A DNA stretch of 64,000 nt from positions 79,291,501-79,355,500 of the forward strand of contig JAZHRO010000013.1 in the NCBI GenBank assembly GCA_037157565.1, written 5' to 3'. The position numbers were made by a program, and so were the translations under genes. Below, piece after piece: positions 42,451 to 55,199 of this stretch. The stretch comes from Thalassia testudinum. Taxonomy: Eukaryota; Streptophyta; Magnoliopsida; Alismatales; Hydrocharitaceae. The notes under the pieces are model-generated. The model was given only the letters and a program-made list of their open reading frames with translations. It did not search any database and was not told the DNA's origin. Position 1 is the first letter of the stretch. Each line of letters opens with the position of its first letter.

Positions 42451-44028
42451 GGGGAGGCACGGCTTTGCTTATTCTTTCTTCTCTTGCTTGAAGTGGATCT
42501 CATCCCCTTCTCTTTCTTTTCTTTTGTGTGTGCAGGAACTATTGCAGGAAGAAAGCGTGAATCTGGAAGCGAGAGCTCAAGGATCCTTTTCTTCCCGCGA
42601 AATTCAGGTTGGTTCCCCATTTCTTGTCACATTCAGGCTAAAAGACTACTAAAAAAATACTAAACTTGGCTTTCAGGACCCTAAACACTTTAATTAAGCG
42701 GAGTGATGCCCATATAAAATTCATTGTTAGCTTGAATGTTTCTTTAACACCACTCCATTGCAAGTATTGGTGTTCAGTTTTTCAGGTCCAGATTTCTGTC
42801 TGAACTATAAAAATTGATTCCTAACACCACAAGCCTCCTAAAATTGTAAAATTTCAAACAATGATTCCAAATTGAGTAAGGAACATCTGTTCTAAATTTT
42901 AGATCAATTGTCATTGCATTTAATTTTTAAAAATTCATAGACTGCAGAGGGGTAACACCCTCTAATCTTCCTATTTTGCTACAGTCCGTGAATTTTTTTA
43001 ATTTTTATACTCATCCAATTTTTGTGAAATTTAGCTTTCTGGAATTCTTGTGACATTTTACACATCATATAAAATCATCAAAATTTTCTGAGGTTGTGGA
43101 AATACTGAAAAGACCAAAATACCCATAGGTATCATTTTTGGACTTTGACACCAGTATAATTAAAAATTCAAAAAAAATATCAAAAAAATTCCTAAAATCT
43201 TACAAAAATCTTTTTTGGAATCCTTGTTTGATTTCACTCAAGATAGTGTGTTGGTTGCATTGTTTGGACCACTATCTATTCATAAAGCCTGAAAACAACT
43301 CATTGGTAGTTAAATTTCTTTCTTAGGGACAATTGGCTTAGGGTTTCTTTCTTTCTTTTTAGAGACTCAATTTAAAGGAAATATACAATAACCCATATAA
43401 CTTTTTTTTCCTTTGATCATGGAATTTCAAACTTTTTTGAAAATTTAACGAGAGAAACCCTAAAACACATTCAATTAAATTGAATCCTAAAAGACATAAA
43501 TACAAAAAAAATTATGTGACAACTTGATTTTCATTGGAGCCACTCTCCAATTCCTACACACACACAAAAAAATTGAAATAAGAAGGCAACAACCCAATTA
43601 ACGCCCTCCACATTCCGTGTGCACTATAGTATCCAAGACCTAATTAAAACTTGTAGCAACTTGACCCCTAAGGCATCATCAACTTAGGCTTGCATCTAGG
43701 TCTTAAGTTTTCTTTAATTAGTACCAATTCTGTCATCTATATCTGGTGTTCAGGCTGAGGGGCCGTGTCAAACGACTAGGCGCGGGTTTGTACAAGCACC
43801 TGGGGTTTTCCCTAGGAAATGTTTAGGCCCAAACCTCCCCTTATGCAACTTGTGTAGATTTGTTGACAGAACGGGTATTCACTATTGACTACTTATTTCC
43901 TACATAGACCAAGTCTTAGGTTTATTATTAGGGAGTCGCATTTAAGTTAGGTCTAGTTTTGTTTATTTGAATTGCACACTTTCTCTCATCTCTTTCTCTT
44001 CTCCCCTCAAATTCTTCCCAAGTAGTGC
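42451..44028 (+). other. E5 untranslated leader (PBS deleted)
   Basis: It aligns with E6 61958-63530, but the segment holding the PBS (E6 61930-61957) is missing. AT-rich. It contains the conserved leader motif TGTCAAACGACT (43766-43777), 252 nt before the gag ATG. No gene seen. Confidence 0.78.
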
Positions 44029-45530
44029 ATGCACAGGCAACGGTCCCAAAGACCACACCCTGAGGGACCATCTGATTTCACCCCTGCAGCAGAAAATCTT
44101 TGTTTTCTTCCCCCTCCTCTTTTAAAAAAATGTAAAACCCAGGAAGCCGTCAAAAAAAATTCTGCTTCCACTTCTAACCTGTCAGCCGACCCACAAGCTG
44201 ACTTCACCCTCCCTCACCTCCCTAACTTGGAGCAACTAGAAATACCAGCAGGGCCAGGTGGCCCTCCAACTATAACCCAAAATCCAAATCCCTTTGCATT
44301 AATGGTTGACCATTTGGTTCGACTACAACAAAATCAAGAAGATCTAGCTAGGACTGTCACGAACCTAGCTAATCAAGGACAAAATCCACCACCCCGCCAA
44401 CAGCCTGTCATTCCTCTTAAGGATTTCTATGATCCTTCCAATTATGAGGAAAGACCAGGGGTGGTCATACCACAAGGGGATTTCGAGATCAAACCAGCCA
44501 TTCTAAACCTTATCAAACATTTTCATGGTCTTCCAAGAGAGGAACCTTTTTGTCATCTCGAGGAATTAACAGTCCTCGCTCAAACCACTCATTCCCGCAA
44601 TGTGTAGGAAGATGTGTGGTTAATGAGACTTTTTGCCCTCTCTCTTAAAGACAAAGCATCTCATTGGTTTAGAACGGTTGGGCGCCCTATTACCACCTGG
44701 CCCCAATTAAAAAGCTCTTTTCTTAAAAAAATATTTCCGATTGGTCGAACGAATGCGTTAAGAAGATCCATAACGACCTTTCAATAGAAAATTGGTGAAC
44801 CCCTCCACGAAGCCTAGGAAAGATTTCAAGAACTTCTAAGTAGTTGTCCCCACCATGAAATTCGACAATGGCAGTTAGTGTAGATCTTCTATCATGGATT
44901 AGAAGATCAATTGAAACGATTTGTGCATGCCTCATGTGGGGGCAATTTTCTTAACAAAGACGCCGAAAGTGCCTATCTCCTCTTTGAAGAAATGAGTGAC
45001 ATGACTTCAATGGACACTTTTGGCAGATCACAAAACCCCAGACACGGAGTCCATGAAATTGACTCCAAATCCACCTTTGTTCCAGTCACTCAAGATGATC
45101 TATATATGTTAGCTCAACGACTGGACCAGATGCAAATTCACCAAAAGAAAATGGAAGAAAAGCTCATAAACAAACAAGCTCCACACATTCACTCTCCACA
45201 CACTAACCCCCACACATTCTCCGAAGAAAAAATCTACACAACATTGATGCCACATCTGCTGGCTAGCAATTTCTGGTTGATTTCCCGCAAGATTTGACCG
45301 GGAATTTTGATCAAAATATTTTTGATCCCACCTCGGAAAATATTTATGCTCTCCAGGAGAAATTTAGAAACCCCTCCAACACTTCCAATCAAAACTGGAG
45401 GACTAACCTAAATCACTCCTGGAAAAACTCGAACCCGATTCCTTTTCCCAAACAAAACTATTTTGGGAATTATGGGCAACCTATGTATCAATCTAGACCA
45501 ACCAGGATGATATTAATAATTAGGTCATGA
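44029..45530 (+). pseudogene. gag: E5 gag, four stops and two frameshifts
   Basis: ATG at 44029. In-frame stops at 44605-44607, 44785-44787, 44815-44817 and 44881-44883 are all TAG. Frameshifts near 45290 and 45510 join to the pol frame. The capsid region is recognisable: IKHFHGLPREEPFCHL, LMRLFALSLKDKASHWF, FLKKIFPIGRTNALRR, ASCGGNFLNKD. The N-terminal region (PHLPNLEQLEIPAGPGG) matches E6 63700-63760. Confidence 0.9.
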
Positions 45531-48500
45531 AAACTTTGCAAGGAATGCAGACTCAAATGACAGAAGTAACTCGCATGATTACCAACTTGCAACACCAAGT
45601 TAAGGTTACTCCTGATCATCAACCTATTGGGAATTTACCTTCCCAACCCATGCCCAACCTAAATAATCAAAGGAATCAGCTCCATGGTGGATATCCCAGT
45701 CAACACATTCAACCAGCACCTCAGCATCCACCGGGTTTCAATAACAGCCAGGCTTCCCATCCTCATCCTAGAAACAACCAGACTGCAAATGCAATTACCT
45801 TGAGGAATGGGAAAACCACTCACAATCCCCTACCTGTTAAAGAAACCTGCTTCAATGAAACACAGATTAACTCTTCCCCTCCTATTGTTCAAGAACCAAT
45901 TCATGCAAAACAGGGAAACCCTACCCCATTTCCACAAGCCCTCCACTCTTCAAATAAGAAAAAGAAAAAATCTGAGCCCACTGTGAAGGAATTAATGGAT
46001 TTATTTGGGCAAGTAGAAATTAATATCCCTCTCCTAGATACCATTAAATATATCCCTGCCTATGCAAAATTCCTAAAAGATTTATGTAATCCAAAAAGGC
46101 AACCCAGAAATTTAGGAAAGGTGATTCTTCCAGAGACAATTAGCTCAGTTGTGCAGAGCCGATTGCCTCTTAAGAGAAAGGATCCTGGCACCCCCCTAAT
46201 TCAAGTTATCATTAATGATACCTCATTTGATCACGCATTGTTGGATCTTGGTGCCTCTATTAATCTTATCCCCATAGTTGTTTTTGAGGAATTCAAGATC
46301 GATGAATTGAAGCCTATTGGGGTTACTCTCCAATTAGCCAACCGATCTACAATTAAACCAAGGGGAATTGTTGAGGATGTTCTTGTCCGAGTGAAAAATT
46401 TCCTATTCGCAGTAGACTTTTTAGTCCTGGACATAGAGGTACCAGAAGCACTAAAGTTTTCCCCCATTATTCTTGGAAGACCATTCTTAGCCACCGCTCG
46501 CGCAAATATTGATTGTAATTCTGGAAAGATGAAGATCATTTGTGGCGGTGAATCTGTAACCCTAGACATTTTTCAAGCTTCTAGGCGGTTCCAAGAACCA
46601 GATTTCTTTGATGATTCGGATTCAGAAATAGAAAACATTGTGGAGGAAACTTTGCAGATTTCCCCTTTAGGTTCCAGTTTTGCTATCAATACGGTTCCTG
46701 AACAATCCATTTTTTCTCACCCTTCCACCCCAACCACATGTCCAGCTAACATTCCAGCTGACCCGTTCACTCTCACCTCACCACTAACCCACAAAGCAGA
46801 AACTCTTTCGAAGCTGGGCCCACAATTGGAATTAAAACCTTTGCCCGACTCCCTTAAATACGTCTTCCTAGGTCCTAATCAGACCCTACCCCTGATTATA
46901 AATTCTGGACTTATTGGGGCACAAGAGCATAAACTCCTCCAAGTTTTGAGTAAATATCGAAAAGCTATTGGCTGGACCCTTTCTGATCTTAAGGGTATTC
47001 ATCTGTCCTATTGTATGCATCGTATATATTTAGAGGATGATTCTCGCCCCACCCACCAACCACAAAGGCGCTTGAAGCCTATCATGTAGGAGGTGGTAAA
47101 AAGGGAGATTATTAAGTGGTTGGATGCTGATATCATCTACCCCATTTCTGATAGCTCTTGGGTTAGTCCAACACAAGTTGTGCCCAAAAAGGCTAGACTA
47201 ATAGTTGTCACTAATGATAATGGGGAGAATGTAGCTACTCGAACCGCTTCTTCTTGGTGCGTGTGTATCGATTTCCGAAAATTAAACACCGCCACCAAGA
47301 AGGACCATTTCCCACTCCGCTTTATTGATCAAATCTTGGAGCGATTAGCCGGTTGGGATTTTTACTATTTTCTGGATGGTTATTCCGGTGATAATCAGGT
47401 AGCAGTTCATCCTGAGGACCAGGACAAAACAACTTTCACTTGCCCCTTCGGAATCTTTGCTTTCTGAAGAATGCCCTTCGGTCTTTGCAACTCACCTATG
47501 ACTTTTCAAAGGTGCATGCTTGCAATTTTTTCTGACCTGGTAGGTCACTGTTTGGAAGTCTTTATGGATGACTTTTCTGTTTTTGGAGATTCTTTTGACC
47601 ATTGTCTCAAAAACCTTGAAAGAACTCTCCAAAAATGCATAGAAGTTAATCTGGTCCTCAGTTGGGAAAAAAGTCATTTCATGGTCCAAGAACATATTGT
47701 CTTGGGCCATGTTATTTCAAAACAAGGAATCGCGGTAGATAAAGCAAAAATAGATGCTATATCTAAGCTCCCACCACCCACTACTGTCAAACAGATCAGA
47801 TCCTTTTTGGGTCATGTGGGTTTCTACGATCGATTTATACAAAATTTTTCCCAAATCTCCAAGCCCTTAAGTCAGCTTCTCACTAAAGACCAGCCATTTG
47901 ATTTTAATGATAAGTGCCTGGAGAGCTTTTTGAGGTTGAAGAAAGAGGTTACTAAGGTGCCAATATTGCTGGGACCTGATTGGAATAGTCCCTTTGAATT
48001 AATGATAGATGCCTTAGATTTTGCTGTAGGGGCCGTTCTAGGGCAGAGAATTGGCAAGAAGCCCGTTGTGATCTATTATGCTAGCAAAACCCTTGATGAT
48101 GCACAACGGAATTAAATGATTACTCAAAAGGAACTTTTTGCCATTGTATTTGCCTTAGAAAAATTTAGATCTTATCTGTTGGGGTCACAAGTCACTGTAT
48201 ATACTGACCACTTAGCAATGAAATGTTTGCTGACAAAGAAAGATGCGAAACCCCGCCTTATCCGTTGGATTCTACTGCTCCAGGAATTTGACCTGGAAAT
48301 CAAGGATAAGGCAGGATCGCACAAAGTAGTGGCCGACCATCTCTCTCGTCTTATGACGAATGACATAATGACCCCACCAGATCAGTTCCCCGATGAAAGC
48401 ATTTTAGCTGCTACAACCCTCCCTTGGTTTGTGCCCATCGCAAACTACTTAGCAACAGAACGAATCCCCGTTGATTGGCCAAAAACAAAATGGGATAAGT

Positions 48501-49723
48501 TCTTTGCTGATATTAAATATTATTTTTGGGAGGAGCCCGACCTTTTCCGCATTTGTGCTGATCAGGTCATTCGACGATGTGTACTCGATTCTGAAATCCA
48601 TGATATTTTGACACATTGTCACTCAATGGCCTGTGGTGGACATTTTTCAGGCAAGAAAACTACAGCTAAAATCCTTAATGCAGGATTTTATTGGCCCAAC
48701 TTGCACAAAGACGCTCATAACTTTGTTTGGTCCTGTGTGCATTGCCAGAGCATCGGCAACATGACTTGGAAGGATATGATGCCCCTTAATCCTATTTTAG
48801 AGGTTGAAATTTTTGATGTTTAGGGCATCGACTTCATGGGACCGTTCATCAACTCTGGTGGGTATTTATATACATTAGTCGCAGTCGACTATGTTTCAAA
48901 ATGGATAGAAGCAATACCCACCCGCACTAGTGATCACCGTGTGGTTGTCGAATTTCTCAAGAAAAATATTTTCTCAAGATTAGGAATACCAAAGGCCATT
49001 ATCAGTGACAGAGCCTCACATTTCACCCACTCACAATTTCGTCACCTTCTTTCTAAATATGGGGTTAGTCATAAAATTTTCACACCTTATCACCCCCAAA
49101 CAAATGGCCAGGCTGAAGTTTCTAACTAGGAAATTAAAAATATTTTACAAAAGATGGTTAGGCCCGACCGTAAAGATTGGTCCACCAAATTGGATGACGA
49201 TTTATGGGCCTACCGTATAGCTTTTAAAACCCCGCTTGGCATGTCTCCCTTCCATCTGATTTTTGGGAAGGCATGCCATCTCCCGGTAGAATTGGAACAT
49301 AGGGCTTTTTGGGCAATAAAACAACTCAACATGGATTTATCTGACGCTGGTATCCATAGAAAATTACAATTAACTGAATTGGAAGAATTACGTAATTTTT
49401 CCTATGAAAATGCAAGGATTTATAAAGACCGAACAAAGAAATTTCATGATAAATATATTGTTCAGAAACACTTTAACGTTAATCAACGCATTTGGCTTTT
49501 CGATGCGAGATTACGTCTTTTTCCTGGCAAATTAAAATCTAAATGGACCGGCACCTTTATTATCCATAAAATATATCCATACGGCGCTGTTGATCTTTTT
49601 GATTCAAAAAGTAATTTGACCTTTCAAGTTAATGGCCAACGTTTAAAGCCCTATTTTGATCATACGCCCAACCTTCCGTCTGAATCTTTTAATTTTACTG
49701 AGCTAGCCACCCTTGATCACTAA
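45531..49723 (+). pseudogene. pol: E5 pol: protease, RT, RNase H, integrase; five in-frame stops
   Basis: One frame from about 45527 to 49723 with stops TAG 47087, TGA 47465, TAA 48113, TAG 48821 and TAG 49127 and no frameshift. The protease DLGAS Asp is at 46244. RT FMDD is at 47561-47572. RNase H IDALD has its Asp at 48008. Integrase D,D-35-E lies at 48830, 49007 and 49115, but the usual Gly after the second Asp is Arg (ISDRASHF). The C-terminal [18 protein letters not shown] block is intact. The stops mostly sit where E1 or E3 have Gln, Arg or Trp codons. Confidence 0.93.
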
Positions 49724-51130
49724 TGCACGCAACGCCCGGCTGAACGGCGTAAAAGATAGCACTGGATGGGAGGTAACCCATCATTTTTTCCTGCTTTCCT
49801 TTTTTCTTCTTTTTCCAAGTTTTGATCATCCTAAAACCTGACCGTTCTTCACTAAGGTGATCCCTTTTCCCTCCTAATGCATGAGGACATGGCATATCTT
49901 AAGCATGGGGGGGTGTGTTTTTAAATTTTTATGATCGATTTAGGATTTTCAAAACCAAAAAAATGCATTTTTCTTTAATTTATTTCCTGCTTGCATATCC
50001 AAAAAAATAAAAATGTTGAAAACCTTTTGAGGAAAAATTTTTGAAATCTGGACTAAGGTTGAAAAACTCACTTTTGGTACAATGGGATTTAATCTTTAAC
50101 AAACTAGGGATGAGGATGCGGATCTGATCATTAGAATTTCAGGGTCTATTTTAGACTAAATCTGATATCCTTCTCTAAAATTCCACCTAAACTCATGATA
50201 GTTTAGGTGACTTGATCATATTTTGTAATATGGAAAGTATTTGGCTTAGTTTCTGATTCAAAAACTTGCATGTCTTGAGGAACTTCTTGTGTCAATTTTC
50301 ACACACAAGCCAACACTTAAAAAACAACTAAAAATTTGAAAAACTCCCTTGTTTGGACTTAGTATAAGTCTAAAGCAGATCATTGGTTTGAGTTCCCACC
50401 GTCGAGAAGGAGGAATATGCCTCCTTTGAGGATGCGATGTCAACATGTTATCACCTCGGCGCTGCTCCATATCTATATTTCATATCTTTAGATGGAGCAT
50501 TAAAGCGCATTTAAGCAGCTCAAGTGTCTTGGACGGTGCTCTACCTATAGTGTCGGAGCAAGAGCTTGAGTTTGCTTGGAGCGCCCCTTTACACCGCATT
50601 GTGTTTTGGGGTTGTGAGCTTCTGGGTGGTGTCATGGACAGTGCTATCTCGAAGTACTGGTGCCAGAGCCCCCTCGAGGAATGGTAACGGGAATGATGAT
50701 CTTGACACATCTGTTGTAAGACTAAGCTAAAAATAAGCATGGGGGTGAAAAAAAAACTAATAATAAATAAATTAACAAGCCCTTATAAATGTTGGCTTTT
50801 CACTAGCACAGACACAAGGTTTTAAAGGATTTTTGCAAGTTGCAAATCAAATTCATGAGCCAGAAAAATCCTAAAAACAAAATTTTCAAGTCATCTGAAT
50901 TAACAAGGGGTTAATTTGTGAATTTTCTATAGGATATATTGATCCTGTTTTGTCTAATGGTTGGATCCAAAAATAAATGCCAATGTTTATCTTTAACAAA
51001 TCCCGTACCTCCTGTGTTTAGAACAACCAAGGTCCCTTAATCTTTTTCTCCTCAAAAGTAAAAAAAAATTAGATTTCCCAAAAATTCCGTTTTCAAAGAA
51101 AAAAAAAATTGAAGTTTTGCGAAGAGACTA
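49724..51130 (+). other. E5 3' untranslated region
   Basis: It contains two PPT-like tracts (49881-49913 and 50734-50746) before the true one, and a segment (50388-50500) that parallels the E3 3' UTR. This segment has GAGTTCCCA, an inverted repeat AAGGAGG/CCTCCTT (50407-50426), CTCGGCGCTG and an inverted repeat TGCTCCAT/ATGGAGCA (50463-50499). The frame at 50445-50687 has no family resemblance. Confidence 0.75.
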
Positions 51131-51152
51131 GCAAAAGATAAGCATGGGAGTG
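51131..51152 (+). promoter_or_regulatory. E5 polypurine tract
   Basis: GCAAAAGATAAGCATGGGAG then TG lies directly before the 3' LTR start TGATAAATGCC. Confidence 0.88.
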
Positions 51153-53420
51153 TGATAAATGCCAGTTTATCATCATTCTTATGCACTAAAATAAACCTAG
51201 CTCTTAGTATTTTACTCTACAAATAGGTTTATGGGCTGCATTTAGGCATTCACTAGGTTAGGCATGCATTGCATTTTCTTTTGTTGTTTTAATGCATTTT
51301 TGTGAGTGCTAGGGATGAATAGATATACAGATCCCTAAAACCCTAGCACTCAAGATGGCAATTGGTGATGAAGGAAATCAGACTAGCTGGAACTCAGCTT
51401 GATTCAGCTCACCACAGCTGGAACCTAGCTCACTTGAACTAGGGTTAGCTCATCTCAGCTCCATTCAGCTAATCTCAACTGAATGGCAGCTCAAGAGAGT
51501 TCATCTTACCTCACCCTAGCTAAAGTCAGCTCAGATCCAGCTCAACTTAGCTGAGTCTAGCTCATCTCAGCTCCCACTAGTCCACAGGGAGCTCTAGCTA
51601 GCTCAGTTGAGTTGACAGGAGTTCACCCCAGCTCAGATCCAGCTACATCTAGCTCCACTCAACTCCAGCCAGCTAAAGAAGAACTCATTCCAGCTCAGGA
51701 AGCTCAAGTCCAGCTCCTAGGGTCCCAGCTTAGCTCAAGCTAATTGAGCTAAGCTACCTTAGCTGTCTCAACCAGCTCAATCCTCCCTGGGAGGACTAGA
51801 CACAGCTCACCTCAGCTCCTTTCAATAGAAGCCAGCTCACTTTAGCTTGGCTTAGTAGCTAGCAAAGAACTAGTAAGCTAAGCCAACTAGAGTAGCCCCA
51901 TGTTGACCTCTTCAGCAGCTGCCTGCTCCACTTCATCTCCAGATTCTTCAGAACCAGCTCCTCTCTTCAAACCCTAGCTCCAATACCTCCTCCTCTACTC
52001 CTCCATTAGCTAAGCTAGCTTAGCTTAGCTTACCATAGCTTAGCTTAGCTATGCTCCAACTTCCTTGGCTTGTACCACCCCAAAAACCCACCTAACAACT
52101 CCACCCAACTTGCTCCACCTAAGCTCCACATAAGCTAACCTACTTGGCGCCAACCTAGCGTACCCACCACCTCCAAAAGACACCTAAAACTGGCGCCAAA
52201 ACCACCCTAACTGCCCCCTTGTTGGTGCCACTTTTCCCTCCAAAAATCCCCTTCATCTCCACCACACATCTCCCCTTAAACCCATCTCCACCCTCCACAT
52301 AACCCCTTCTTCTAGAACCTTTCTTGGCACACCTAAGACCCCCTTCTAGAAGCTATTTTGGTGCCAACTTCAAGGGGTGTCACCACCCATAACCACCCCC
52401 TAGGAGTCCCTTGGGTTGGCGCCAAATGCCCTTAGCCATAGGATCCCCAACCACCTCTATCCTTCCATCTTAGCCCTCCATTTCAAGAGGCACCTTAACC
52501 CCCCATCCTACCTTATAAAATGACCACTACCCACAACCATTCAAAGCATCCTTGGCTAGCAAATTCACTCTCATATTCTACCTAGAAGCCCACGCCCAAG
52601 AGAGAAGAAGAAGAAGATTAAGGGATATTCTGTCCCCTTGGTGCCTTCCCCTCTTCCCTTCTCTCTTGTGTCCACGCCTGCCAAAGGAGAAGCCAGGCAA
52701 GGAAGATCTTTGGAGGAGATCTTGAAGGTGGTCCACGCCACCTTGGAGGAGCTTTTGAGGGTGGTGCATGCCCACCCCTTGGAGGAGAGCATTGAAGGTG
52801 GTAGCTTCCACCTTGGAGGAGCTCTCAAGGAAGGAGAAGAAGGAGGCCCTCTTTTCAAGCCAAGGAGCAGCTAGGCTTGGAGCAAGAAGACTCCCTTCTT
52901 CACCAAATTTTGCAGGAGGATTTGTGTTTTTTTTATTGGTTTTAGATTTTTTCATTTTTAGCAGAAGCATTCCTCTACTTGTCTTGGAAAAACAACACAA
53001 ATTCTAGTTAATCAAATTGCCTTTTTTTTATTTTCTGTTACAATTGTTACTGTTGTTCTAGCACTTATTCTACTTCCACTCCCTGATTACTCTAGGCCTC
53101 CACTTGCCTAAAGTGAGCTTAGGTAGTGGACTTTTTAATCTCTTAAGTTTTAACTTAGCATTTTAGGTGTTAGCACTTTTTCGTCACAATTCGCACTTTG
53201 CCCATATTATTTCAAAACACAAAAAAAAATTTACGTATTTAAAATACCAAGAAGAAAGTTGCGATCTATTTTGTAAGCAAGAGAATTGAATTGCAGTTTT
53301 TGCCTCCTTGGACGACCCTAGATACTCCCACTATCTAGGATATAAATATAAAAGCGTATGCGAATTCACGTGTTATGACATTAAAAACCCACCTTTGCAA
53401 ATCACGCGTATTGCACATCA
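51153..53420 (+). mobile_element. E5 3' LTR, 2268 bp
   Basis: It starts TGATAAATGCCAGTTTATCA, a terminal hairpin with 7-bp arms, and ends ATTGCACATCA just before acttc. AGCT block 51386-52050; TATA 52514. Confidence 0.95.
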
Positions 53421-53425
53421 ACTTC
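53421..53425. repeat. Right target-site duplication of E5 (acttc)
   Basis: Partner of 40222-40226. Confidence 0.93.
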
Positions 53426-53901
53426 CAATAGCGAATTTCTCACGACCTAACCACAAGGAGTTTGGCTTTGAAATTTGAAGGGGAGTTCTCCTACTGAGTG
53501 GAGTACCTCTGAGATTTTTGTCAAAATTTTTAGAGGTGTTTAGGGTCCTAGAATTATGTCCTAAATCCAAATCAAGAAAGTTCTCTTGTGAAATTAACGA
53601 GTTGAAGACTTAGTGGTGGTGGTTTTATTCGACAAATAAAAGAGGGTTTTTTCCATAACACCACCATTTTTCTTGGTCCAAGGCTGGGAAGTTACCTTTG
53701 GATCATGGGAAGACAAGATCAAGCCTTCAGGTCGATGGCGGTCTTCTTCTTGCGCTTCCTTTTGATCCAACCCGACCTGTTCTCATGTTGTTGCCGATAC
53801 ACAAGGTTCCTACAACCACATGAAGAGAGAGAAGAGTAAGTTAGATAACACAAGTACAACTAATGACCAAGAAAATGAAAGCGAATAAGAGATCCGTTGC
53901 C
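53426..53901 (-). other. NA2 untranslated leader, PBS-proximal part
   Basis: Non-coding sequence between the NA2 PBS and the E5 insertion; it joins 40226 when E5 is removed. No gene seen. Confidence 0.75.
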
Positions 53902-53919
53902 TCCCCGGTAACAGTGCCA
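53902..53919 (-). promoter_or_regulatory. NA2 primer-binding site (tRNA-Asp type)
   Basis: The minus-strand sequence TGGCACTGTTACCGGGGA matches the tRNA-Asp complement at 15 of 18 positions and lies 5 nt (GTTTT) from the LTR end ACGTCA. E7 has the same GTTTT spacer. Confidence 0.88.
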
Positions 53920-53924
53920 AAAAC

Positions 53925-55199
53925 TGACGTTTGCTAGATGCGTTTGCGTAAAATCTGTTCGTTGTAGTGCTCTTACAACGTCAATTTTAAATAAAGAATT
54001 GGAGGTGAGTCCAAGTGTTGAACATAGGGAGGCAATAATTAGATCAAATACTTGCTTTCATGTTACGTAAATATGTCATTTGTGTGCTTGAAAATCGATT
54101 TGAGAAAATAAGAGAGAGAAAGAGCGATAGAGAGAGAGAGAAGGGTTAGAGAACCATATCATAAGATCAATGTACCAACAATTTCTTATCAAATGTGTAA
54201 TCAAACATAATGTAGATGAAAGCTTCGACAAAATCAAGACATGAACTACACTACAAATAAAGTAACACTAAGACAAGGAAGAAGAATGCGTCGAGATAGC
54301 CACAGCGGTGAAGGGGGTTTCGTCGGTGGCTTAGCTACTTCGAGACCTTACTTGGAACTCTAAAAGGTGGTGGTATCTCGTGGGTGAAAGCTTTTTACAA
54401 ATGGGCAGGGTAGGACCCTTTTTATAAGTGAGGAAAGGGCTCAAATTCAAATCCAGGTCTTTAGTGATAGTTGCAAGCGTCACTAAAGACCCCTACAACT
54501 GTCACTGAAGGTGCACCCACCGCTCATGCATCGCTAGTGGGCGCCTTGTGCTCCTTGTCACACGCGCATGAGCTAGTGCAAGTTGGTCTGCGCGTTGCTT
54601 CGTGTGCATGAGCTCGCTGCCACCTGCGCCATTGCGCTGCCTTGCTCCCGTGCGCACACTGCTACATTGCCACTTCACGCGTGCCACGTGCCTTGTGCTA
54701 CTTGGGTATGAGGGGCGACCTGGATGGTGCCACGTGGCACCATCTGGGCTATCCATCTTCTTTCTATTGTAGAGAGTGCCACGGTGCTCAGATCAAGATG
54801 AATCCCACGCTGCCAAACTGTGACTGTCACTTTGAATCTATCCGTACGAGCGGATTTTTCATCTGAGGCCCATAAAGATGTCACATTGCCCCTTAGCCAT
54901 TGATCTTTCTTGAGCTTGCTATGGGAGCTACGGAGGTCGGATCGAAGTGATTTTGAGTCAATTGGACTCTGTTCGTCGATCCGGATCCATCCGTACAGTT
55001 CAATCGCTCATCTAAGGCCTATTTCAAAATGTACTTATGCACATGGTCATTAAACATTGATCCTAAGCGATTAAAATGTAAAGATCATGCAATATCCATG
55101 CACTGTTCCCAAGCCCATTATAATATGACATTATCGCACAAGTACCCTCAACATTGACTCTAATTGATGTTATTAACACTTGTAATTATAAAGTCATCA
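53925..55199 (-). mobile_element. NA2 5' LTR, 1275 bp
   Basis: On the minus strand it starts TGATGACTTTATAA at 55199 and ends ACGTCA at 53925. It has TATAAAAAGG at 54426-54417 and, upstream, a dyad CTTTAGTGAT/GTCACTAAAG (54459-54488) like that of E1. The segment near 54950-55020 aligns with E7 56430-56500. It contains a GA microsatellite (about 54105-54145). The outer end is inferred from the TGATG start, not from a confirmed duplication. Confidence 0.78.

Larger units (their letters stand above)
40227..53420 (+). mobile_element. E5: Athila element with both LTRs, 13.2 kb (family C)
   Basis: 5' LTR 40227-42450, leader, gag 44029-45530, pol 45527-49723, 3' UTR with PPT-like tracts, polypurine tract 51131-51152, 3' LTR 51153-53420. 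A perfect 5-bp duplication flanks it. The first base pair of the 5' LTR has changed (TAATAAAC for TGATAAAT), and the PBS with the last bases of the 5' LTR is deleted. Inserted in the NA2 leader. Confidence 0.95.
36475..55199 (-). mobile_element. NA2: non-autonomous family A element, split by E5
   Basis: On the minus strand the order is LTR (55199 to 53925), PBS (53919-53902), leader (to 53421, continuing 40226 to 39256 after E5), ORF (39255 to 37364) and 3' UTR (37363 to 36475), cut off by the junction with E4. The LTR and leader match E7, and the 3' UTR matches E1, so its ends are family A. Instead of gag-pol it has one unrecognised ORF. It has no 3' LTR in the window. Confidence 0.82.

Noticed and set aside
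50445..50740. Possible small gene in E5 3' UTR
   Set aside because: Open on both strands over the same bases and overlaps inverted repeats; no family resemblance.
54502..54884. Short frames in the NA2 LTR
   Set aside because: They fall in U3 upstream of the TATA box, on both strands, with no homology I recognise.
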